A stretch of DNA of 64,000 nucleotides, from the NCBI RefSeq assembly GCF_000949385.2, contig NZ_JYKO02000001.1, forward strand, positions 3,026,648 to 3,090,647, given 5' to 3'. Below, in pieces: positions 46,240 to 54,661 of this stretch. Each line of letters opens with the position of its first letter. Position 1 is the first letter of the stretch. Under the pieces are notes generated by a model, which was not told the origin of the DNA, ran no database searches, and saw only the letters and a list, made by a program, of their open reading frames with translations. The translations under genes were made by a program, and so were the position numbers. This stretch comes from Pseudomonas sp. LFM046 (lineage in GTDB: Bacteria > Pseudomonadota > Gammaproteobacteria > Pseudomonadales > Pseudomonadaceae).

Positions 46240-46512
46240 CTAGAGGGCGCACACTTTGCCCGCCAGCTCCACCCGGCCGAAACGCGCACTCGCCTCCAGC
46301 GGTGTGATCACCAGCAGCCTGTCCATGCGCACGGAACAAGGCCCGTCCTCCACCTCCAGCACGAAGAACTCCTCCTTCTCTGCGCTGGTGTAAGTGGTCA
46401 GCGCCCTGGCCTCGAATCCACCCCCGCCCACCAATTCCACCCGCACGAGGTAGCGATAGAGGCAGGCGATTTCCAGGAGGTCGTGCAAGTCGCAGTCCAG
46501 GGGCTGGTACAT
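46240..46512 (-). CDS. rof: Rof-like Rho-binding antiterminator
   Basis: A 90-residue protein of the Rof (YaeO) family. It shares with E. coli Rof the start YQPLDCD-LHDLLEIAC, a central LVRVELVGGGGFEARALT and EFFVLE with VRMDRLLVI near the end. Rof binds Rho and inhibits termination. AAGGAG precedes the ATG at 46512. It begins 10 bases after the thioredoxin-like gene, so the pair is an operon divergent from the MarR gene. Confidence 0.8.
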   Translation of the reverse strand: MYQPLDCDLHDLLEIACLYRYLVRVELVGGGGFEARALTTYTSAEKEEFFVLEVEDGPCSVRMDRLLVITPLEASARFGRVELAGKVCAL

Positions 46513-46522
46513 GTTCCGCTCC

Positions 46523-46753
46523 TTACTTCAGGTCAGCGATGGCGGCGCCGAAGTTGATGTGCAGCACCTGGCCGCCCACCACCAGGGCCGGGACCGACTG
46601 CACGCCGGCGGCTTCAGCCTCGGCAATACGGGCGGGACGCTCGCCCAGGTGAACCACCTCCACCTTCACTTCGGGGGCGAGCAGGTGGAGCAGGTTCTGT
46701 TCAGCGGACACGCATACCGGGCAACCGGCGTGGTAGAAGCGGGCGTTGGTCAT
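46523..46753 (-). CDS. Small thioredoxin-like protein with CPVC motif
   Basis: A 76-residue glutaredoxin/thioredoxin-fold protein. The redox motif CPVC is at residues 11-14 and the cis-proline in VQSVPALVV near residue 55. It resembles minimal thioredoxin-like (MTH895-type) proteins. GGAGAG stands before the ATG. It shares a 110-base divergent promoter region with the MarR gene, where two palindromes lie. Its partner is unknown. Confidence 0.8.
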   Translation of the reverse strand: MTNARFYHAGCPVCVSAEQNLLHLLAPEVKVEVVHLGERPARIAEAEAAGVQSVPALVVGGQVLHINFGAAIADLK

Positions 46754-46773
46754 TTTCGCTCTCCGAGCAATTG

Positions 46774-46788
46774 GTATCGAATCGATAC
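46774..46788. promoter_or_regulatory. Perfect palindrome GTATCGA-A-TCGATAC
   Basis: Located 21 bases before the thioredoxin-like start, between the divergent genes; candidate operator of the MarR protein at 46864. Confidence 0.75.
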
Positions 46789-46824
46789 GTTATCCAGGTT
46801 ACCCGCGCGCCTCCCTTTGTCAAT

Positions 46825-46845
46825 ATAGTTTTTATTCGATACTAT
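46825..46845. promoter_or_regulatory. Second MarR-type site
   Basis: ATAGT at one end and ACTAT at the other, enclosing ATTCGAT, related to the GTATCGAAT half of the first palindrome. It is 18 bases before the MarR start. Confidence 0.55.
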
Positions 46846-46863
46846 CTGTCGACGGAGGTGATC

Positions 46864-47427
46864 ATGACGACCCTATTCGACCTGTTCGAGCGACTGACCA
46901 GCCTGATGCGCATCTGGCATCGCGAGCAGCCCCTGCTGGCGGAGCTGCAGCCGGTGCAGCTCAGTGCCCTGGAATACCTGGCGCGCTGCAACCACTACTC
47001 GGATACGCCCCTGGCCGTGACCGAGTACCTGGGGCTGACCAAGGGAACGGTGTCGCAATCGCTGAAAGCCCTGGAAGCCAAGGGGCTGATCGAGAAGCGC
47101 CAGGACCAGCACGACAAGCGCAGCGTGCACCTGGTCCTCACCCCCGCCGCGCGGGAGCTGCTGGGCGCCGTGACGCCACCGGATTTCCTGGCCAATGCCG
47201 CCGCCGAAATGGGCGCGGATGCGACGGAGCTGGAGCGGCTGCTGGGTGAGTTGCTGCGGACCGTCCAGCGCCAGGTGGATGTGCCGGGCTTCGGCTTGTG
47301 CAAGACCTGCCGTTTCCACCAGCAACGGGACGGCGAACCCTTCTGTGGGCTGACCCAGGAGCCCCTGAGCCGCCCGTCCATCGAACTGATCTGTCGCGAA
47401 CACCAACCCCGCGACGATGCAGCCTGA
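46864..47427 (+). CDS. MarR-family regulator with C-terminal four-cysteine motif
   Basis: A 187-residue protein. Residues 1-135 are a MarR winged helix (VTEYLGLTKGTVSQSLKALEAKGLIEKRQDQHDKRSVHL, partly quoted). The last 45 residues add C146, C149, C161 and C177 in LCKTCRFH, FCGL and LICREH, a pattern able to hold a zinc or iron-sulphur cluster. GGAGGT precedes the ATG at 46864. Divergent from the thioredoxin-like and rof genes with two palindromes between, so it probably regulates these and itself in response to redox or metal state. Confidence 0.85.
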   Translation: MTTLFDLFERLTSLMRIWHREQPLLAELQPVQLSALEYLARCNHYSDTPLAVTEYLGLTKGTVSQSLKALEAKGLIEKRQDQHDKRSVHLVLTPAARELLGAVTPPDFLANAAAEMGADATELERLLGELLRTVQRQVDVPGFGLCKTCRFHQQRDGEPFCGLTQEPLSRPSIELICREHQPRDDAA

Positions 47428-47451
47428 AGGGGCCTCCCTGCCCCACCGGCC

Positions 47452-47712
47452 TCAGGCGGTCTTCAGGAACAGCTCGCTCCCCTGATCCAGATACTGGTCC
47501 ACCAGCCACTTGCCGTGGGCGATGGACGCATGCTGCGCCTTGTCCAGTTCCGAGAGGAAGGCATACCGCACCGGCAGTGCAATGCGCCGGGAGGTCACGC
47601 CATCAGGCGAGGTGATGTAACAGCCGGCGGCCCAGGGCGTCGGGATGCCCGGGTGCTCGACCACATCGGCGACGATGGTGTAGTTGCGATGGACGCATTG
47701 CAGAGTGCTCAT
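47452..47712 (-). CDS. Small conserved hypothetical protein
   Basis: An 86-residue protein not assigned to a family. It begins MSTLQCVHRNYTIVADVVEH and has mixed beta and helical character with a helical, acidic C-terminal half. GAGGTGA lies before the ATG at 47712, which supports it being real; no signal peptide or membrane segment. It is convergent with the MarR gene. Confidence 0.6.
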   Translation of the reverse strand: MSTLQCVHRNYTIVADVVEHPGIPTPWAAGCYITSPDGVTSRRIALPVRYAFLSELDKAQHASIAHGKWLVDQYLDQGSELFLKTA

Positions 47713-47971
47713 GGGGATCACCTCTTTGTCGAAGGCCGGGGCCACGGGTCGTCAGGCCCGGCGGGCGTGGCATGGGGGTTCAACTGAAGGTCGGCACGTG
47801 CCTTGCTCACCCCCGGATATAGCACAGGGAGCTGGCCGGGACGTTTCACCCGACCGAGGGTCGACCATTGGCCTGCCGGGTTTTCCGCGAATTGGCTATT
47901 CGGCGTGGCCGGCTGCAGCGCTAACGTAGGCCCAACGCCGCAGTTCGCGGAACCCACCTGGAGATAGCCTG

Positions 47972-48406
47972 ATGAGCACACGAATCGAATGGGCCAAGCA
48001 AGTTCCCGAAGCCTTCAAGGCCATGCTCGGCCTGGAGCAGGTACTGGCGAAGTCCGGCCTGGAAACCTCGCTGCTGGAACTGATCCGCCTGCGTGCCTCG
48101 CAGATCAACGGCTGCGCCTACTGCGTCAACATGCATGCCAACGACGCCCGCAAGGCCGGTGAAACCGAGGCTCGCCTGCAGACGCTCAGCGTATGGGAGG
48201 AGACCAACTTCTTCACCGAAAAGGAGCGCGCCACCCTGGCCTGGGTCGAGAGTCTGACCCTGCTGCCCGAACGTCATGCTCCCCAGCACCAGTTCAATGC
48301 CCTGCGCGAGCATTTCAGCGAGTCCGAGATCGTCAACCTGACCCTGGCCATCGCCACCATCAACGCCTGGAACCGTTTCGGCGTGGGCTTCGCAATGATG
48401 CCCTGA
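47972..48406 (+). CDS. AhpD-like carboxymuconolactone decarboxylase-family protein
   Basis: A 144-residue protein with the AhpD core: LLELIRLRASQINGCAYCVNMH, whose C-x-x-C-x3-H is the peroxidatic relay motif (residues 50-57; partly quoted). Such proteins act as alkylhydroperoxide or thiol-disulphide reductases rather than decarboxylases. A terminator follows at 48428. The MocR regulator is downstream on the same strand. Confidence 0.87.
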   Translation: MSTRIEWAKQVPEAFKAMLGLEQVLAKSGLETSLLELIRLRASQINGCAYCVNMHANDARKAGETEARLQTLSVWEETNFFTEKERATLAWVESLTLLPERHAPQHQFNALREHFSESEIVNLTLAIATINAWNRFGVGFAMMP

Positions 48407-48427
48407 GGCACACCCTGCCCCACCGGA

Positions 48428-48453
48428 AAGGGCCGCACCTAGCGGCCCTTTTT
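48428..48453 (+). terminator. Rho-independent terminator after the AhpD-like gene
   Basis: AAGGGCCGC-ACCTA-GCGGCCCTT followed by TTT. Confidence 0.88.
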
Positions 48454-48583
48454 ATTTGAGCTCGGAACGCCACGCCCTGTGTGTCGCGCCACCCACGCCA
48501 GCGGAGGCTTCAATGCAGGATTCATGGTTCGAGTTCGAGGCTTTGCGGTATTTTTCTGTCATTCACTCCCGCCGGAGCCAGGC

Positions 48584-50017
48584 ATGGAATTGCACATCGT
48601 CATCCAGGGCAGCAAGGACCTGTCCGGGCAGCTGTATCGGCAGCTGCGCGAGGCCATCGAGTCTGGCCGCCTGAAGCCCGGCACACGCTTGCCGCCCAGC
48701 CGTCTGCTGGCCGAGCAACTGGGTATTTCCCGCAAGACGGTGTCCGATACCTACGCCCTGCTCACCTACGACAACCTCCTCACCGGCAAAGTCGGATCGG
48801 GCACGTTCGTCAATGCCCAGGCTTCCGTCCAGCGCCGCAAGCAGGGGCACGAATCCCTGGCCAGCGCCGCGATCATTTCCAAGTGGCGGAATATCTCCAC
48901 GGCGCTGGGCCATCCGTCGATGGACGCGATCCTGCGCTACGACTTCATCGGCGGCGCCACCATCCGCAACCAATTCCCCCAGGATGACTGGCGTCGTTGC
49001 GCCCAGCACGCCCTGCGCCAGACGGCGAAATCCCGCGGCCTGTACAGCCAGCCCGCCGGCCTGCCGGCCCTGCGCGACGCCATCGCCCGTCACGTCGCCT
49101 TTTCCCGAGGTGTGCACTGCAATGCCGAAGAGGTGGTGGTCTGTCACGGTGCCCAGCAGGCGCTGGACCTCCTCGCGCGGGTGCTGATCGAGCCCGGCTG
49201 CAGCGTGGCGGTAGAAGACCCTGGCTACCCACCGGCCCGACAGCTGTTCGCCTCCCAGGGCGCGGAGGTGATCGGCGTGCCGGTGGATGCCGAAGGTATC
49301 TGCGTCGACGCAATTCCCGAGCATGTGCGGCTGATCTACGTGACACCCTCCCACCAGTTCCCCCTGGGCATGTCCATGAGCCAGGCCCGGCGCGAGGCAT
49401 TGCTGGAAAAGGCCCTGCGCATCGGCGCGGTGATCATCGAAGACGACTACGACTGCGAATTCCGCTACGAAGGGCGTCCCACCGACACCCTGCAGAGCCT
49501 CGATAGCCAGGGCGCGGTGGCCTACGTCGGCACCTTCTCCAAGACCCTTCAGCCGGAGCTGCGGCTGGGTTACTGCATCCTGCCGCCGGCGCTGATCGAA
49601 GCGGTCACCGCCGCCAAGCAGATCACCGACTTGCACTGCTCCACCCTGACCCAGTGGACCCTGGCCAAGTTCATCGAAGAAGGTTGCCTGCTCAAGCACA
49701 TCCGCCGCTGCCACACCATCTACGCCAGCCGGCGGGAGCGCATCCTCGAACGCTTCCAGGGCGACCTCTCGCCCTGGTTCGAGCCCGTGCCCTCGGTGGC
49801 CGGTTTCCACCTCGCCGCCCTGGCCAAGGTGCCGCTGGACATCCCGCTGCTGGTGGATCTGGCGCGGAAGGTGGATGTGGGGCTCTACACCCTCGCGGGC
49901 TTCTCCTACCAGGTACCGCCGCGCGATGGCCTGTTCCTCGGCTACGGCGCCATCGAGACCCTGGACCTCGACCCGGCGCTGGATCGGGTGCGGGATATAC
50001 TCGAACAGATTGCGTAG
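48584..50017 (+). CDS. MocR/GabR-type PLP-dependent regulator
   Basis: A 477-residue protein: a GntR winged helix at about 10-75 (LYRQLREAIESGRLKPG, LPPSRLLAEQLGISRKTVSDTY) joined to an aminotransferase-like domain. The PLP lysine is in GTFSKTLQPELRLGY, with EDPGYPPAR and EDDYDCEFRY as family motifs. The ATG at 48584 follows GGAG. MocR proteins control amino-acid, GABA or vitamin B6 genes; the convergent succinate-semialdehyde-type dehydrogenase makes a GabR-like role possible, and the AhpD-like gene upstream is another candidate target. Confidence 0.85.
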   Translation: MELHIVIQGSKDLSGQLYRQLREAIESGRLKPGTRLPPSRLLAEQLGISRKTVSDTYALLTYDNLLTGKVGSGTFVNAQASVQRRKQGHESLASAAIISKWRNISTALGHPSMDAILRYDFIGGATIRNQFPQDDWRRCAQHALRQTAKSRGLYSQPAGLPALRDAIARHVAFSRGVHCNAEEVVVCHGAQQALDLLARVLIEPGCSVAVEDPGYPPARQLFASQGAEVIGVPVDAEGICVDAIPEHVRLIYVTPSHQFPLGMSMSQARREALLEKALRIGAVIIEDDYDCEFRYEGRPTDTLQSLDSQGAVAYVGTFSKTLQPELRLGYCILPPALIEAVTAAKQITDLHCSTLTQWTLAKFIEEGCLLKHIRRCHTIYASRRERILERFQGDLSPWFEPVPSVAGFHLAALAKVPLDIPLLVDLARKVDVGLYTLAGFSYQVPPRDGLFLGYGAIETLDLDPALDRVRDILEQIA

Positions 50018-50057
50018 CTTCGGACGCTGGGCTGCTTTCCTGTGGGGACCTTCAGGC

Positions 50058-50137
50058 CGTAGGGTGCGCTGTGCGCACCGATTCCGGGATCGTCCCCGGC
50101 ACCCTGTCAAACCGCCGGTGCGCACGGCGCACCCTAC
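50058..50137. repeat. Family D repeat pair
   Basis: CGTAGGGTGCGCTGTGCGCACC at the left and GGTGCGCACGGCGCACCCTACC at the right (each described in part) with about 35 bases between. Confidence 0.75.
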
Positions 50138-50193
50138 CCGATTGGCTTCACCCTGCTTGGGCGCCTGAGCCATCAGCGGACGCGCGTAATGAA

Positions 50194-50220
50194 AAAGGGG
50201 CTGATCCGGTCAGCCCCTTT
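50194..50220. terminator. Bidirectional terminator
   Basis: AAAGGGGCTGA-TCCGG-TCAGCCCCTTT between convergent genes; on the minus strand it is followed by TTCATTA after a T run, 20 bases past the dehydrogenase stop. Confidence 0.85.
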
Positions 50221-50239
50221 CTTCATTCAGCCCGGACGA

Positions 50240-51619
50240 TCAGCGACGATCGCGCCAGATGGTCTGCACATTGAGGAACTCGCGCAGGCCGAAGTGGGAG
50301 AGCTCGCGGCCGTAGCCGCTCTTCTTCACGCCACCGATCGGTACGCGCGGGTCGGAGGCGGTGAAACCGTTGATGAACACCGCACCGCTGACGATTCGGC
50401 GGGCCAGTTTCTGCGCCTTGGCCGCATCAGTGGTCCAGAGGGCGCCGCCCAGGCCGAACTCGCTGTCGTTGGCCAGTTCCACCGCATGCTCGGCATCGCG
50501 GGCGACGATCAGGGATGCCACCGGGCCGAAGATTTCCTTGCGGAAGGCGGTCATGTCCGGGGTCACGTCTGCCAGAACGGTCGGCGCGTAGTAGTTGCCC
50601 GTACCGATCAGCTTGTGGCCGCCCAGCAGCAGGGTCGCGCCCTCAGCCAGGGTGGCCTGGACCTGGCCATCCAGCTCGTCGCGCAGGTCGAAGCGGGCCA
50701 TGGGGCCGATGAAGGTGGAATCCGCCTGCGGATCGCCGATCTGCAGGGCCTTGACCGCCGCCACGAAGCGCTCGGTGAAGGCTTCGGCAATCGGTGCCTC
50801 GAGGATGATGCGCTTGGCCGCGATGCAGACCTGGCCGGCATTGTTGAAGCGGCTGGTAACCGCCGCCTTCACGGCCTGGTCCAGATCAGCGTCGGCCAGC
50901 ACGATGAAGGGGTCGGAACCGCCCAGCTCCAGCACGCACTTCTTCAGTGCTGCACCAGCCTGGGAGGCAATGGCGGCACCCGCGCCGACGCTACCGGTCA
51001 CCGCGACCATGGCGATACGCGGGTCGGCGATGGCCACCGACACCAGCGGCGGCTCGACGTTGATGACTTCGAACACGCCTTCCGGCAGACCAGCCTCGGC
51101 CCAGGCAGCGGCCAGCAGACGGGCGCAGCCCATGACGTTCGGGGCGTGCTTCAACACGTAGCTGTTGCCGCCGAAAATGATCGGCACGGCGCCGCGCATG
51201 ACCTGCCACACCGGGAAGTTCCAGGGCATCACGGCCAGTACCGGGCCCAGCGGCAGGTAGGCCACCACTGCCTTCTCTTCCTCCACCAGAGTGGGTTCGT
51301 CGGCCACCATGGCCGGACCGTGCTCGGCGTACCACTCGCAGAGCTTGGCGCACTTCTCGATCTCGCCACGGGACTGGCTGATCGGCATGCCCATTTCAGT
51401 GGTGGTCATCCGCGCCATGGCCTCGGCATTGGCGCGCAGCGCCTTGGCCATACGCAGCAGGCCATCGGCACGCGCCTCGACGCTGAACTGGCTCCAGGTG
51501 TCGAAGCCGCGCTTTGCGGAAGCCAGGCTGGCTTCCAGGGCGGCGGCGTCCTGGTAGGGATAGCGGGCGATTTCTTCGCCGGTGGCCGGGTTGCGGGAAA
51601 TGGCAGCAGGCTGGGTCAT
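50240..51619 (-). CDS. NAD(P)-dependent aldehyde dehydrogenase (succinate-semialdehyde type)
   Basis: A 459-residue aldehyde dehydrogenase. Catalytic Asn in MPWNFPVWQ, Glu in LELGGSDPFIV and Cys in FNNAGQVCIAAKR are all present. Length and motif set fit the Sad/YneI-like succinate-semialdehyde dehydrogenases. It would oxidise succinate semialdehyde or a similar omega-aldehyde. It stands alone on its strand; the MocR gene is convergent. Confidence 0.86.
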   Translation of the reverse strand: MTQPAAISRNPATGEEIARYPYQDAAALEASLASAKRGFDTWSQFSVEARADGLLRMAKALRANAEAMARMTTTEMGMPISQSRGEIEKCAKLCEWYAEHGPAMVADEPTLVEEEKAVVAYLPLGPVLAVMPWNFPVWQVMRGAVPIIFGGNSYVLKHAPNVMGCARLLAAAWAEAGLPEGVFEVINVEPPLVSVAIADPRIAMVAVTGSVGAGAAIASQAGAALKKCVLELGGSDPFIVLADADLDQAVKAAVTSRFNNAGQVCIAAKRIILEAPIAEAFTERFVAAVKALQIGDPQADSTFIGPMARFDLRDELDGQVQATLAEGATLLLGGHKLIGTGNYYAPTVLADVTPDMTAFRKEIFGPVASLIVARDAEHAVELANDSEFGLGGALWTTDAAKAQKLARRIVSGAVFINGFTASDPRVPIGGVKKSGYGRELSHFGLREFLNVQTIWRDRR

Positions 51620-51774
51620 GGTGGCCTCGTTATACGTAAGAGCCGGTCAGGGCTCGCAATCAGACTTGCGGCGAAATTAAGGCAGCAGTTGATTCACGTA
51701 AAACGAATAATCGAGAAGAAATTCTTCACGAAAAAAGAACGGTAAGCGGCAGACCCCTCTCGCTTGCTCTGGAT

Positions 51775-51809
51775 CGTAGGGTGCGCTGTGCGCACCGATT
51801 CCGGGATCG
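51775..51809. repeat. Family D repeat, single arm
   Basis: CGTAGGGTGCGCTGTGCGCACC and the spacer ATTCCGGGATCG match the left part of the element at 50058 without the right arm; a degraded copy. Confidence 0.65.
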
Positions 51810-51811
51810 GC

Positions 51812-52285
51812 TTAATACAAGGGCGGTGCCACACGGGGCTGATGGCCATTCAGCCGCCACCCCCTGCCCCCATGCCCCCGCGTCAGTGGCCAGCTCCGAT
51901 GCTCCGGATCGGACAATTGGGTGGTGACCACATAGACCCGCTGTTCATGACCATGGCGCAGCAGCAGGCATTGCAGTGATTGGCCATCTTCCACCTTGAC
52001 CCAGCGCGGCTCGCCTTCCCGGGTCATCTCCATGAAGCGGGTCACCCGGGCCAGCACCGAAGCCGGGCAGAAGCGGCCCCAGCCTTCCGGGACCGTGCCG
52101 TCGTCCGGCAGCCAGCCGGTGATGGGCAATTCGCCCTGCTCGTGACTGCGTCGCCCCCAGGGAATCCACACCACGCCCCGCACCGGGTCGTGGATGGGCA
52201 ATGCCGCATCGGCGTCGGGGTAGTTGATGAGTTGCCGTGATCCTTCGGCGGTGTAAAGCCCACTGACCTCCACGGAATGACACAT
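51812..52285 (-). CDS. Short SRAP-like protein of unknown function
   Basis: A 157-residue protein. GGGGAGG stands right before the ATG at 52285, so the protein begins Met-Cys. A Cys at position 2, GVVWIPWGRR near residue 38 and RWVKVEDGQSLQCLLLR near 105 recall the SRAP (YedK/HMCES) fold, in which Cys2 captures abasic sites. The usual Asn-Ala-Arg-x-Glu stretch is not found and the protein is 60-70 residues shorter than YedK. It may be a divergent or reduced relative; this assignment is tentative. Confidence 0.55.
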   Translation of the reverse strand: MCHSVEVSGLYTAEGSRQLINYPDADAALPIHDPVRGVVWIPWGRRSHEQGELPITGWLPDDGTVPEGWGRFCPASVLARVTRFMEMTREGEPRWVKVEDGQSLQCLLLRHGHEQRVYVVTTQLSDPEHRSWPLTRGHGGRGWRLNGHQPRVAPPLY

Positions 52286-52729
52286 GACTGCCTCCCCTAG
52301 CCGACGCAACTGCCATCGCTGGCAGTACTGCAGGTGCAGGGCCGATCGTTGGCGAACGGTTTTTTTCAACCCCTGATGCCTGAGTTTCGTGGGCGGCCAA
52401 CAGGAGTCAAGACGCCCCGACGGCACCCTTGACGGGAGGGCAAGAGACGCGACGAAACGCGTGAGGCCCGAAAATGGGGGGCAGGGCGCAACCCCGGATG
52501 GGTGTTGGAACCGTTACGTTCGTCGGGATTCATGAACGAATTTTTCAGCCTCCAAGTCCATCCCCTGAGGAGGTTGAGACACCCGTGTTCCAGCCATTCC
52601 AACCCATGACGCGTATCTCCCATCAACTGAGCCAAACAACTGACGTGCCGCTTTTCAAGCGTGATTGCACGAGGGCACGTTCGTACTTTTTTCACTGACA
52701 AGAACAATGCTTGGGGGGACGGAGTAGCC
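52286..52729. other. Long intergenic region before the copper module
   Basis: 444 bases between divergent genes. I see a short palindrome GCAGTACTGC at 52322-52331 and no credible gene. It should contain promoters for both flanking genes, but no clear metal-sensor box was recognised. Confidence 0.35.
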
Positions 52730-54661
52730 ATGAACCGTTCCAATGCATTTCACAATGGCCCCCGACGGACATTCGGCGCAGCGCATGTCGAATCCCGAAG
52801 GTCCTTTCTCAAGATTTCCGCCGCCGCGATGGCGACACCTCTCCTGGTCCGGTCGTTGCCAGCCGCCAGCGAAGGCAGTGGCGCATCCAGTCCACCGAGC
52901 ACGCCCTGGGCGATCGAGCTGCCCACCGAGATCACACCGCTAGCAGCGACAACGCTTGATCCGGCCCCCACTGAAGCGGCCAATACCGCCGCCGGGGAGG
53001 CGGGTCGCGTACCCCACCAGCGCTTCAACGAGTTGGGCGTTCAAGAGACCTATGAACTGAGCGCCGCGGAGCGCCCCGACTGGGTGTTCAACCCGGCCTA
53101 TCCGCCCCAACCCATCTGGGGCTTCAAGGGCAATGGCGAAGTCACCACCCCGGGGCCGGTCATCGTCGGCCACTACGGGCGACCGAGCATCGTGCGCTTC
53201 CGTAATCAACTGCCCCAGGATCACCAGGGCTTCGGTTCTCCCGAAATCTCGATACACCTGCACAACGCGCACACCGCGTCGGAAAGCGACGGGTTCCCCG
53301 CTGACTTCTTCAGCCCGATCAAGGCCGGTCCCACCCTGGGTGGCCCCGGTCAATTCAAGGACCATCACTACGGCAATATCTGCGCCGGCCTCGACGAATT
53401 CCAGAATGGCATCGGAGACCTGCGGGAGGCCCTGGGGACGCTGTTCTACCACGGCCACACCATGGATTTCACAGGGCCCAATGTCTACAAGGGACTGCTG
53501 GGGTTCTACCTGCTGTACGACGAGATCGACTCGGGCGACGAGCGAGACCCCAACCCTTCCGCGCTGCGTCTGCCCAGCCACCCTTACGACTATCCCCTGG
53601 CCTTTGCGGACAAGCGCTTCGACGCCGACGGCATCCTGTTCTGGGACCAGGTGGACCCGGACGGCGTGCTGGGCGACAAGATCGCGGTCAATGGTGTGAT
53701 TGAACCGCTCCTGCGGGTTGCGGCGCGCAAATACCGCTTCCGCCTGCTCGACGGCGGCCCCAGCCGTTTCTACGAGTTCCACCTGACGGACGCCAACGGT
53801 GCGGATCAGACCTTCACCTACATCGCCAATGACGGCAACCTGCTGCCGGCGCCCCTGCGCAACCAGACCAGCGTCAGCCTCGGCGTGGCCGAACGGGCCG
53901 ACATCGTCGTGGACTTCTCGGCGTTTCCGATCGGTACCGAACTCTTCCTGGTCAACCGGCTGGAGCAGACCAGCACCCGCAAGCCTGATGGGACGACCAG
54001 CCCGGGCACGCCCGTGCTGAAATTCGTCGTTGATCGCGCGCCACCGGAACAGGACCTCAGCCAGGTACCCGACACGCTGCGGGAACTGCGCCCACTGGAC
54101 CCGGCCGAGATCGACTCGGCGCAGGTGCGGCGCTGGGACTTCGAACGTCGCAACGGCATGTGGGCGGTCAATGGCCAGTTCTTCGACCCCACCCGGGCCA
54201 GCGCCACGGTTCGCCAAGGTTCCTTCGAGATCTGGGAACTCGCCAACGACCACGGCGGCTGGGTACACCCGGTCCATATCCACTTCGAAGAAGGGCGGAT
54301 CCTCAGCAAGGTCGTGGACGACGTCGAGGTGCCCATCCCGCCCCATGAACAGGGGCGCAAGGACGTCTACGTGCTCGGCGAGAACACGATCCTGAGGGTG
54401 TTCCTGCGTTTCCGCGACTTCGTCGGCAAGCACCCGATCCACTGCCACAACATGATCCACGAGGACCACGCGATGATGGCCAGGTGGGATATCGAACTCG
54501 ACCCGCAAGGCCCGTCCGCCAGCGCCGGCCCCTCCAGTTCGGGCACGCCGACCGCCCCGGCTACTCCGGCCCCTTCGACCGGCCCGGCTCCTTCAGCAAA
54601 CCCGGCCAGTCCGAGCACCCCGAATAACCCGGACACCCCGGGTACAGGAGGCAGCTTATGA
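52730..54661 (+). CDS. Tat-exported multicopper oxidase
   Basis: A 643-residue multicopper oxidase. A Tat signal with ESRRSFLKISAAAM lies near residue 24. Copper ligands are seen in IHLHNAH near 176, FYHGHTMDF near 242, VHPVHIHF near 512 and HPIHCHNMIHEDHAMM near 570, which contains the type 1 Cys. The body resembles the bilirubin oxidase/CotA group. The last 50 residues are a Pro/Ser/Thr/Ala-rich tail. It overlaps the SCO gene by four bases and is followed by the bufferin operon, so Cu(I) oxidation for copper tolerance is a good guess. Confidence 0.88.
   Translation: MNRSNAFHNGPRRTFGAAHVESRRSFLKISAAAMATPLLVRSLPAASEGSGASSPPSTPWAIELPTEITPLAATTLDPAPTEAANTAAGEAGRVPHQRFNELGVQETYELSAAERPDWVFNPAYPPQPIWGFKGNGEVTTPGPVIVGHYGRPSIVRFRNQLPQDHQGFGSPEISIHLHNAHTASESDGFPADFFSPIKAGPTLGGPGQFKDHHYGNICAGLDEFQNGIGDLREALGTLFYHGHTMDFTGPNVYKGLLGFYLLYDEIDSGDERDPNPSALRLPSHPYDYPLAFADKRFDADGILFWDQVDPDGVLGDKIAVNGVIEPLLRVAARKYRFRLLDGGPSRFYEFHLTDANGADQTFTYIANDGNLLPAPLRNQTSVSLGVAERADIVVDFSAFPIGTELFLVNRLEQTSTRKPDGTTSPGTPVLKFVVDRAPPEQDLSQVPDTLRELRPLDPAEIDSAQVRRWDFERRNGMWAVNGQFFDPTRASATVRQGSFEIWELANDHGGWVHPVHIHFEEGRILSKVVDDVEVPIPPHEQGRKDVYVLGENTILRVFLRFRDFVGKHPIHCHNMIHEDHAMMARWDIELDPQGPSASAGPSSSGTPTAPATPAPSTGPAPSANPASPSTPNNPDTPGTGGSL

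Noticed and set aside
48512-48583. Earlier ATG for the MocR gene region (MQDSW...)
   Set aside because: Lies in another frame and gives a short product; the GntR domain starts at 48584 with a ribosome-binding site.
52316-52333. LexA-like box around CTGGCAGTACTGCAG before the SRAP-like gene
   Set aside because: The spacing between CTG and CAG is 9, not 10, and the interior lacks the AT-rich pattern, so SOS control cannot be claimed.
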